NCBI GenBank assembly: GCA_018004645.1
Contig: JAGNBV010000016.1
Coordinates: 1 to 42,226, forward strand
DNA length: 42,226 nucleotides
Source: Bacteroidales bacterium
Lineage (GTDB): Bacteria; Bacteroidota; Bacteroidia; Bacteroidales; CAIWKO01
Direction: 5' to 3'
Shown piece by piece: positions 22,855-29,531 of the stretch; within the stretch, counting starts at the first letter, position 1, and every line of letters begins with the position of its first letter. Below the pieces are notes generated by a model that did not search any database, was not told where the DNA came from, and saw only the letters and a list, made by a program, of their open reading frames with translations. The position numbers and the translations under genes are program-made.

Positions 22855-24135
22855 ATGGAAAGAGATGTAAAAATATTCGACCTGATACAGAAAGAATATG
22901 AACGCCAGTTGCATGGCATTGAACTGATTGCTTCAGAAAACTTTGTTAGCCAGCAGGTACTCGAAGCCATGGGCTCGGTGCTTACCAACAAATATGCTGA
23001 AGGATACCCCGGCAAACGGTATTATGGCGGTTGCCAGGTGGTGGACCAGACTGAACAGATAGCCATCGACCGTGCCAAAGAACTTTTTGGCGCTGAATGG
23101 GCAAATGTTCAGCCTCACTCAGGGGCTCAGGCCAACATGGCAGTACTCATGACCTGCCTCAAACCCGGCGATACTTTTATGGGGCTCAACCTATCGCACG
23201 GCGGACACCTTTCGCATGGCTCACCCGTGAACTCATCGGGTATTTTATATAAAGTTGTTGATTACGGCGTGGAAGAAGAAACCGGCACCGTGAATTATGA
23301 TAAAATGGAAGAAGTGGCCCTGCGCGAACGCCCGAAACTTATCATCGCCGGCGCTTCTGCTTACTCACGCGACTGGGATTTCAAACGCATGCGCGAAATA
23401 GCCGACAAAATAGGAGCGATATTGATGGCCGATATCGCACATCCTGCAGGACTTATTGCAAAAGGGTTGCTCAACAACCCCGTGCCTTATTGCCACATCA
23501 TCACCACCACCACACACAAAACCCTGCGCGGGCCTCGTGGCGGTATGATCATCATGGGCAAAGACTTTGAAAACCCCTGGGGATTGAAAACACCGAAAGG
23601 CGAAATAAAAATGATGTCGGCACTGCTCGACTCAGCCGTGTTCCCGGGAATACAGGGTGGGCCGCTGGAACATGTCATTGCTGCCAAAGCGGTAGCCTTT
23701 GGCGAGGCGCTTACCGATTCCTATAAAAACTATGTGATACAGGTAAAGAAAAATGCCGCGGTAATGTCGAAATGCTTTACCGACAAGGGATACAAAGTCA
23801 TCTCCGGCGGTACCGACAACCATTTGATGCTGATTGACCTGCGTACAAAATTTCCGGAAATTACCGGTAAGGTAGTGGAAAACACTTTAGTGAGAGCACA
23901 CATCACCGTAAACAAAAATATGGTGCCTTTCGACAGCCGGTCGCCTTTCACCACTTCAGGCCTGCGTGTGGGAACACCGGCAGTGACCACCCGTGGTATG
24001 AAAGAAGAACATATGCCTATTATAGTTGATCTGCTCGATGAGGTAATTGCCAATATTGAGAACGAAACTGTAATAGCTTCGGTCGGCGAACGGGTTCAGA
24101 AAATGATGAGAGATTTTCCTCTTTTCGCCTATTAA
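22855..24135 (+). CDS. glyA: Serine hydroxymethyltransferase
   Basis: The ATG at 22855 gives 426 residues, the usual bacterial length; the frame extends 43 codons further upstream through spacer DNA but that part is not conserved. SHMT marks: [11 protein letters not shown] near residue 22, [40 protein letters not shown], and [14 protein letters not shown] with the PLP lysine. The enzyme interconverts serine and glycine with tetrahydrofolate, supplying one-carbon units; it is cytosolic. It is followed at once by a strong terminator-like hairpin, so it is probably monocistronic. Confidence 0.97.
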   Translation: MERDVKIFDLIQKEYERQLHGIELIASENFVSQQVLEAMGSVLTNKYAEGYPGKRYYGGCQVVDQTEQIAIDRAKELFGAEWANVQPHSGAQANMAVLMTCLKPGDTFMGLNLSHGGHLSHGSPVNSSGILYKVVDYGVEEETGTVNYDKMEEVALRERPKLIIAGASAYSRDWDFKRMREIADKIGAILMADIAHPAGLIAKGLLNNPVPYCHIITTTTHKTLRGPRGGMIIMGKDFENPWGLKTPKGEIKMMSALLDSAVFPGIQGGPLEHVIAAKAVAFGEALTDSYKNYVIQVKKNAAVMSKCFTDKGYKVISGGTDNHLMLIDLRTKFPEITGKVVENTLVRAHITVNKNMVPFDSRSPFTTSGLRVGTPAVTTRGMKEEHMPIIVDLLDEVIANIENETVIASVGERVQKMMRDFPLFAY

Positions 24136-24149
24136 TAACTTCTGATTTC

Positions 24150-24186
24150 GAAAACACAGGGCCACAACCCTGTGTTTTCTTTTTTT
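24150..24186 (+). terminator. Rho-independent terminator after glyA
   Basis: GAAAACACAGGG (24150-24161) pairs fully with CCCTGTGTTTTC (24168-24179) around a 6-base loop and is followed by a run of T to 24186. Confidence 0.85.
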
Positions 24187-24192
24187 GTGCCT

Positions 24193-24684
24193 ATGAAAAC
24201 TTTGTACATGCTACGGCACTCGCTGGCAGAGCCCAAACAGGGTTCCATGCCCGATTTTATGAGGCCACTGTCACTCGACGGCATAGAGATCATTAAAAAT
24301 CTTGGCAGCTTTCTTCACAAAAAACAAGTTTGTTTCGACAGCATCCTTGCCAGCCACGCCGTGCGGGCCTACGAAACAGCACTGTACCTGGCCGAAACCA
24401 CCAACGTGTCAAATGATAAAATAGTGGAAGACAGGCGCTTGTACTCTGCAGATTTGCATGCGTATATCAATATTCTATTTGAGCAGCCCGACGAAAATTG
24501 TCACCTGGCTATAGTAGGTCATAATCCGCAAATTACGGCGCTGGCAAGTTATTTTATGAAAGAAAATGATTTATTCCTGCCGCCCGGCGCTATGGCTGCT
24601 GTGAAAATCGATACAGATAAATGGACTGATGTGTGTCTTGCCGGCAGCGAATTGCTTTTCAGCTGGACTCCCGGAAATAAATAA
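24193..24684 (+). CDS. SixA-like histidine phosphatase
   Basis: The ATG at 24193 gives 163 residues starting MKTLYMLRHSLAEP; an upstream in-frame start at 24172 would lie in the terminator. This is a phosphoglycerate-mutase-fold (histidine phosphatase) protein: catalytic H9 in LRHS, LSLDGIE, the R of SHAVRAYETA, and the second histidine in IVGHNPQIT. Small proteins of this layout are called SixA, which removes phosphate from phosphohistidine in HPt domains, but substrate specificity varies. Cytosolic. It begins just after the glyA terminator and may depend on readthrough or an unseen promoter. Confidence 0.85.
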   Translation: MKTLYMLRHSLAEPKQGSMPDFMRPLSLDGIEIIKNLGSFLHKKQVCFDSILASHAVRAYETALYLAETTNVSNDKIVEDRRLYSADLHAYINILFEQPDENCHLAIVGHNPQITALASYFMKENDLFLPPGAMAAVKIDTDKWTDVCLAGSELLFSWTPGNK

Positions 24685-24833
24685 CAACATTACATAATTT
24701 ATGAGCCCAAAACAAAACCAGGATTTAGTAATGGTTTTGCGCAACGGGTGGGTGTTAGAGTCTAAGGTATGCCGGTACTATGGGCCTATTTGAGGTATTA
24801 CTGATAGCGTATCGGTATAAAATGGAAAATTGT

Positions 24834-24864
24834 CTTGGCAGGAAAAAAAAATTGTGTAGTTTTG
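24834..24864 (+). promoter_or_regulatory. Promoter of iorA
   Basis: The -33 TTG (within CTTGG, 24834-24838) and an exact -7 TAGTTTTG (24857-24864) are spaced by about 19 bases as in the Bacteroidota sigma-A consensus, ending 34 bases before the iorA ATG. Confidence 0.65.
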
Positions 24865-24898
24865 TAAGCACCGAATATTAAATTAAATAAAACAAGAT

Positions 24899-26518
24899 AT
24901 GCAAAAATTAATGTTATTGGGTGATGAGGCTATAGCTCAGGGTGCCATCGATGCGGGTATTTCAGGAGTCTATGCTTATCCTGGAACCCCTTCGACTGAG
25001 ATTACCGAATACATCGAACATTCGAGGGAAGCTAAAGAAAAAAATATTAAGGCTAATTGGGCTGCCAACGAAAAAACAGCAGTAGAAGGCGCTATAGGGA
25101 TGGCTTACGCCGGCAAGAGAGTGATTACTTGTATGAAACATGTGGGTATGAATGTCGCCGCCGATGCTTTTGTTAATTCTGCTATCACTGGTACCAACGG
25201 GGGGATGATAGTAGTGGCTGCCGACGATCCTTCCATGCATTCTTCACAGAATGAGCAGGATTCAAGATTTTATGGAAGATTTTCGATGTTGCCTATACTG
25301 GAACCGACCAACCAGCAAGAAGCTTATGACATGGCTCATTATGGTTTTGAACTTTCTGAAAAATATCATCTGCCTGTGTTGATGAGGATTACCACACGAC
25401 TGGCCCATTCACGTTCGGGCGTGGTGCGCAAACCTGCCAGGGCGCAAAACGAACTGAAACTTCCGGAAGATATGAAACAATATGTGCTGCTTCCGGCTAT
25501 CGCCCGCAAAAGATATAAACTCTTGCTGAGCAACCAGGAGAAACTGGTGCAGGAATCCGAACAGTCGCCTTTTAACAAATATGTTGATGGGCAGGACAAG
25601 AGTAAAGGAATCATCACTTTCGGCATAGCTTATAATTATCTTCTCGAAAATTATCCCGACAGGGTGGTGCCTTATCCGGTGGTGAAAATTTCGCAATATC
25701 CGGCACCTTTTAAGGCTATCGAAAAGCTTTGCAGCGAATGCAAAGAAGTCATGGTCTTTGAAGAAGGTGCTCCCATGATGGAAGAATGGCTCAGGGGATA
25801 TCTTGACAATAATTTAAAAATCAAAGGCCGGATGGATGGAACCCTTCCGCGCGACGGAGAGTTAACCCCCAATATTGTAGCGGCAGCATTAGGTATCAAA
25901 GTCAATGAAACGATGCCTGTCCCTGAAATTGTTGTGGGACGTCCTCCTTCATTGTGTACAGGTTGCCCGCATGCTGATACTTATCTTGGGCTGAATGAAG
26001 CTATTGCCAAATACGGAAAAGGCCGCGTGTTTTCAGATATCGGATGTTATACCCTTGGTGCACTGCCTCCTTTCAATGCAATCAATTCTTGTGTGGATAT
26101 GGGCGCTTCTATAACCATGGCCAAAGGCGCTGCCGATGCAGGACTTGTACCGGCTGTTGCCGTCATCGGAGATTCTACTTTTACCCATTCGGGCATGACA
26201 GGCTTACTCGACGCCATCAACGACAACGCACCTATTACAGTGGTCATCCTTGACAACAGCATTACAGCCATGACCGGCGGACAAAAATCTGCCGCCACAG
26301 GGAAAGTGGAAAAAATTGTAAAAGGCCTGGGCGCCGACCCTGAACATGTGCATATCATCAAACCGCTGAAGAAAAACCACGAAGAGAACGTGAAAATTTT
26401 CGAAAAAGAACTGGCTTATCAGGGTCTTTCAGTAATTATTCCCACACGCGAGTGTATCGTTTCGCTCAACAAACGTATGCGGGAAAAATTTAAAGAGAAA
26501 AAAGAGGAAAAAGTATAG
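24899..26518 (+). CDS. iorA: Indolepyruvate:ferredoxin oxidoreductase, alpha subunit
   Basis: 539 residues. The N-terminal pyrimidine-binding domain is seen in GVYAYPGTPSTEITEY and WAANEKTAVEGAIGMAYAGKRV, and the C-terminal thiamine-diphosphate domain in SLCTGCPHADTYLG (about 350-363) and GDSTFTHSGMTGLLDAINDN...ILDNSITAMTG (about 424-460), the GDG...N motif for Mg-ThDP. With IorB it oxidatively decarboxylates aryl pyruvates from aromatic amino acids to aryl-CoA, reducing ferredoxin. Many IorA proteins carry a C-terminal 2[4Fe-4S] ferredoxin domain; here the chain stops after CIVSLNKRMREKF with a lysine/glutamate tail, so that domain is absent. This could be a lineage trait or loss, and electron exit must then involve another protein. 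IorB follows 104 bases later. Confidence 0.93.
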   Translation: MQKLMLLGDEAIAQGAIDAGISGVYAYPGTPSTEITEYIEHSREAKEKNIKANWAANEKTAVEGAIGMAYAGKRVITCMKHVGMNVAADAFVNSAITGTNGGMIVVAADDPSMHSSQNEQDSRFYGRFSMLPILEPTNQQEAYDMAHYGFELSEKYHLPVLMRITTRLAHSRSGVVRKPARAQNELKLPEDMKQYVLLPAIARKRYKLLLSNQEKLVQESEQSPFNKYVDGQDKSKGIITFGIAYNYLLENYPDRVVPYPVVKISQYPAPFKAIEKLCSECKEVMVFEEGAPMMEEWLRGYLDNNLKIKGRMDGTLPRDGELTPNIVAAALGIKVNETMPVPEIVVGRPPSLCTGCPHADTYLGLNEAIAKYGKGRVFSDIGCYTLGALPPFNAINSCVDMGASITMAKGAADAGLVPAVAVIGDSTFTHSGMTGLLDAINDNAPITVVILDNSITAMTGGQKSAATGKVEKIVKGLGADPEHVHIIKPLKKNHEENVKIFEKELAYQGLSVIIPTRECIVSLNKRMREKFKEKKEEKV

Positions 26519-26540
26519 CTAATCATAATGAATAACATTT

Positions 26541-26602
26541 TCCCGTAGCATGCGCAGATAAACGCCGATATGGATTCGTCTAAACAGCCGCCATCTGCGG
26601 GA
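26541..26602. repeat. Interspersed palindromic repeat, copy 2
   Basis: TCCCGTAGCATGCGCAGATAAACG...CCATCTGCGGGA lies between iorA and iorB. The ends and the GCAGAT/ATCTGC pairing relate it to the element at 21018-21080. It makes an intra-operon stem-loop that could affect iorB expression. Confidence 0.5.
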
Positions 26603-26622
26603 ATTAATAAAAAATAAATAAA

Positions 26623-27207
26623 ATGAAAAAAGACATAATATTGGCCGGAGTAGGAGGACAGGGAATTCTCTCCATCGCGGCAGTGATAGGCTTTGCTGCC
26701 ATTGACATGGGCTTATATATCAAACAGGCCGAGGTGCATGGCATGAGTCAGCGTGGCGGAGATGTGTCGTCGAACCTCCGAATTTCCGACCGGGAAATTT
26801 TTTCGGATCTGATACCACAGGGACAGGCAGATCTCATTATTTCCGTGGAGCCTATGGAATCACTACGCTACATTCCCATGCTTTCGCCCGATGGGTGGCT
26901 GATTGCCAATTCGGAACCATTTATCAACATACCGAATTATCCTGAGATTGGTAAAGTGCATGATGCCATCAGGTCGTTTCCGCGTCAGGTTTTGATGGAT
27001 GCCGACAAAATGGCCAAAGAAATCAATGCGGCCAAATCGGCCAATATGGTGATTTTGGGGGCTGCTTCACCTTACCTGGGCATAGAATATGAAAAACTCG
27101 AAAAAGCCATTCGCACCATTTTTGGAAAAAAAGGCGAGGAAGTGGTGCAGACCAACCTCAAAGCCATGGCACTGGGCAAAGAGTTTGCCGTGGCCAATGT
27201 GAAATAA
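26623..27207 (+). CDS. iorB: Indolepyruvate:ferredoxin oxidoreductase, beta subunit
   Basis: 194 residues of the 2-oxoacid:ferredoxin oxidoreductase gamma-domain family. Visible are ILAGVGGQGILSIAAVIGFAA near the N-terminus, QAEVHGMSQRGGDVSSNLRIS (the conserved HGMSQRGG) and GAASPYLGI. It completes the IorAB heterodimer for oxidation of indolepyruvate and phenylpyruvate-type acids with ferredoxin as acceptor. Cytosolic. It follows iorA on the same strand with a 104-base gap holding a palindromic repeat, so the two are expected to share a transcript. Confidence 0.93.
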   Translation: MKKDIILAGVGGQGILSIAAVIGFAAIDMGLYIKQAEVHGMSQRGGDVSSNLRISDREIFSDLIPQGQADLIISVEPMESLRYIPMLSPDGWLIANSEPFINIPNYPEIGKVHDAIRSFPRQVLMDADKMAKEINAAKSANMVILGAASPYLGIEYEKLEKAIRTIFGKKGEEVVQTNLKAMALGKEFAVANVK

Positions 27208-27276
27208 ATCAGATTTTTTTGCAGAAATAAAAATGTTTCTTAATTTTACATACGTTAATTTTTAAACTTAAAAATT

Positions 27277-27384
27277 ATGAGCAAAGAAAAATCAAAGCAA
27301 CAAAAAGAAGAAAAGAAAAAAGCCACAAAATCCTTAAAAGAAAAACGCGAAGAAAAAAAGGTTAAAAAGGCTAACAAGCAATAA
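27277..27384 (+). CDS. Small lysine/glutamate-rich basic protein, 35 residues
   Basis: The ATG at 27277 opens a 35-codon frame ending in TAA at 27382-27384: MSKEKSKQQKEEKKKATK... with 16 lysines, 8 glutamates and no aromatic or cysteine residue. It would be one continuous charged helix. It has an A-rich leader and is followed at once by a good terminator, which supports it as a real transcription unit. Similar very small basic proteins are annotated as hypothetical in Bacteroidota. A nucleic-acid or ribosome-binding role is only a guess. Confidence 0.65.
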   Translation: MSKEKSKQQKEEKKKATKSLKEKREEKKVKKANKQ

Positions 27385-27386
27385 AG

Positions 27387-27411
27387 AAAAGCCCTTCAGG
27401 GGCTTTTTTTT
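27387..27411 (+). terminator. Rho-independent terminator after the 35-residue gene
   Basis: AAGCCC (27389-27394) and GGGCTT (27400-27405) pair around a 5-base loop, extended by A/T pairs, followed by a long T run. Confidence 0.8.
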
Positions 27412-27449
27412 ATTTGGTTTTTTTTAATTTATCGCTGCATTATTTTTTT

Positions 27450-27457
27450 TAAATTTG
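27450..27457 (+). promoter_or_regulatory. Candidate -7 box for the BatA-like gene
   Basis: TAAATTTG fits TAnnTTTG exactly and lies 16 bases before the preferred ATG at 27473, which would leave a very short leader. The -33 region is not clear. Confidence 0.4.
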
Positions 27458-27472
27458 CCTTTTATTCATAAC

Positions 27473-29518
27473 ATGTCTTTTCTTAATCCATATTTTCTTT
27501 TCGGCTTGTTGGCTATTGCTATTCCTGTTATTATACACCTGTTTAATTTTAGGCGATACAAAAAAGTTTTCTTTACTAATGTACGTTTTCTTAAAGAAGT
27601 TCAGCAGGAAACAAAAAAAAAATCACAACTACGCCATTTGATAATTCTGGCCTTGCGTATTTTGGCCATAGCTTCACTGGTGTTTGCTTTTGCGCAGCCC
27701 TACATCCCGCTGGCCCAAAACACTACCAACCCTAAAGCCGTAAATTATATCAGTATTTATCTGGATAATTCGTTGAGTATGCAGGCAGAAGGCGGCAGGG
27801 GAAGCCTGCTCGAAGAGGCCAAGGCCAATGCCTCTGAAATCATTTCTGCTTACCGCAGTGCCGATCATTTTCAGTTGCTTACCAACGATTTTGAAGCCCG
27901 CCACCGGCAGTTTGTTACCCGGGAAGAGTTCGCGGCTATGTTGCGCGAAGTGGAATGGAGCCCGGTTGTCCGCAGCCTGCCCGAGGTGGCCAGACGGCAG
28001 GCCGAGAGTTTTAGCGAAATCAGCGGTGCCAGCAAAATAGCCTATGTAATTTCCGATTTTCAAAAATCAACCGCACAACTGGCCCTGTTCGATCCCGATA
28101 CCGCCCTGAATTATTATATGGTACCCGTAAAATCAAATAAATCCGACAACCTGAGTATCGATTCCTGCTGGTTCGAGTCGCCCGTGCACCTGCTGGGGCA
28201 AAAAGTTAAACTCTTTGTTTCTGTGAAAAATAATGCCGCTACCATCGCTGAAAAAGTGCCGCTCAAACTTTCTGTCAACAACACTCAAAAGGCGGTCAGC
28301 AGCTTCGACATTGCCCCGGGAAGCTCAGCAGGTACCATCATTACTTATGTTGATAAAGAGCCCGGCATACATCACGGCCTTATTGAGATTACCGACAGCC
28401 CGGTTACTTTTGACGATAAGTTTTATTTTTCGTACGAAATAAAAAATTCTGTCCCCGTATTGTGTATTAACGGACTGCAATCCAATGTCTTTCTAAACTC
28501 ACTGCTGGCGGAGGATTCGGCTTTTAGCTTTGTAAACGTATCAGTAAATCAGGTGGATTATAACTCCCTGGCTTCTTATAACCTAATCATTCTCAACGAA
28601 ATCCCAGAAGTGTCTTCCGGTTTGTCCGAAGAACTTTTCAAATTTGTTACCAATGGAGGGCATTTGCTGATAGCGCCGGACGAAAAAATGAATATACGCA
28701 ATTACCAGAGTTTTTTGACCGTGCTCAACTCCAATTATTACACGGTGCTGAATAAGCGGCCACAAAAAGTTGCAGAATTAAACTGGCAGCATCCTATATA
28801 TTCCGATGTCTTTGAGAGTGTGCCTCAAAATATTGATCTTCCACAGGTTACAACATTTTTTTCCATGAGCCGTATCAGCAGGTCGGCCCAGGATTACCTG
28901 ATGAAACTACAGAATGGGGAGCCATTTTTAAGCGTTCAGGATTGCGGCAACGGAAAGGTATTCCTGTTATCTGTGCCCCTCAAAGCCGAATGTAGCAATT
29001 TTCCCAAACATGCTTTGTTTGTGCCCACCATCTATAAAATAGCTATGATGAGCCGGATGCAGCCGCGGTTATATTATGTCATAGGCAGCCATCAGCCGGT
29101 GGAGGTGCCTACCGTGCCGGGTGGTGAAAAAGATATGGTTTTAAAACTAAAAAATACAGGTGGAAATGATGAGATAATCCCTCAACTGCAAAACCAGAAC
29201 GGACACATCACACTGCTTTTGAATGATCAGGTACGCACCCATGGAAATTACATCCTTTCTAACAGCGGGCCTGTTGCAGGCCTGGCCTTTAATTACAGCA
29301 AAGACGAATCCGATATGAAGTGTTATACTCCGGAGGAGATTACCGCTTTTATTGATAAAAATACCATGGAAAACACTATGATGCTGGAAGGAAAAGCCAA
29401 ATCTCTTGCGGCAGTAGTGAGCGAACTGAATCAGGGGAAAAAATTGTGGAAAACTTTTGTATTGTTGGCTCTACTGTTTCTTGCTTCAGAAGTTGTACTT
29501 TTGCGTATATGGAAATGA
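27473..29518 (+). CDS. BatA/VWA-type membrane protein (N-terminal double-transmembrane domain)
   Basis: The ATG at 27473 (MSFLNPYFLFGLLAIAIPV) gives 681 residues. The N-terminus is the double-transmembrane BatA_N domain: one span at about 4-24, a basic loop with FRRYKKVFFTNVRFLKEV, then LRHLIILALRILAIASLVFAF at about 54-76. A von Willebrand A-like domain follows with the MIDAS-type DNSLS in ISIYLDNSLSMQ (about 98-104). The long remainder (about 230-650) is beta-rich and predicted periplasmic, with a possible ThuA/GATase-like segment (VPVLCINGLQSN ... LIILNEIPEVSSG ... GGHLLIAPDEK). A last membrane span at about 660-678 ends the protein. Such proteins belong to the aerotolerance-type Bat group in Bacteroidota; molecular role not established. 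It ends 13 bases before parC. Confidence 0.82.
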   Translation: MSFLNPYFLFGLLAIAIPVIIHLFNFRRYKKVFFTNVRFLKEVQQETKKKSQLRHLIILALRILAIASLVFAFAQPYIPLAQNTTNPKAVNYISIYLDNSLSMQAEGGRGSLLEEAKANASEIISAYRSADHFQLLTNDFEARHRQFVTREEFAAMLREVEWSPVVRSLPEVARRQAESFSEISGASKIAYVISDFQKSTAQLALFDPDTALNYYMVPVKSNKSDNLSIDSCWFESPVHLLGQKVKLFVSVKNNAATIAEKVPLKLSVNNTQKAVSSFDIAPGSSAGTIITYVDKEPGIHHGLIEITDSPVTFDDKFYFSYEIKNSVPVLCINGLQSNVFLNSLLAEDSAFSFVNVSVNQVDYNSLASYNLIILNEIPEVSSGLSEELFKFVTNGGHLLIAPDEKMNIRNYQSFLTVLNSNYYTVLNKRPQKVAELNWQHPIYSDVFESVPQNIDLPQVTTFFSMSRISRSAQDYLMKLQNGEPFLSVQDCGNGKVFLLSVPLKAECSNFPKHALFVPTIYKIAMMSRMQPRLYYVIGSHQPVEVPTVPGGEKDMVLKLKNTGGNDEIIPQLQNQNGHITLLLNDQVRTHGNYILSNSGPVAGLAFNYSKDESDMKCYTPEEITAFIDKNTMENTMMLEGKAKSLAAVVSELNQGKKLWKTFVLLALLFLASEVVLLRIWK

Positions 29519-29531
29519 CAGGCAGTAAATT

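Noticed and set aside
24701..24793. 30-codon frame between the SixA-like gene and iorA
   Set aside because: No family, no clear promoter or terminator; could be chance in a 214-base spacer that otherwise shows nothing.
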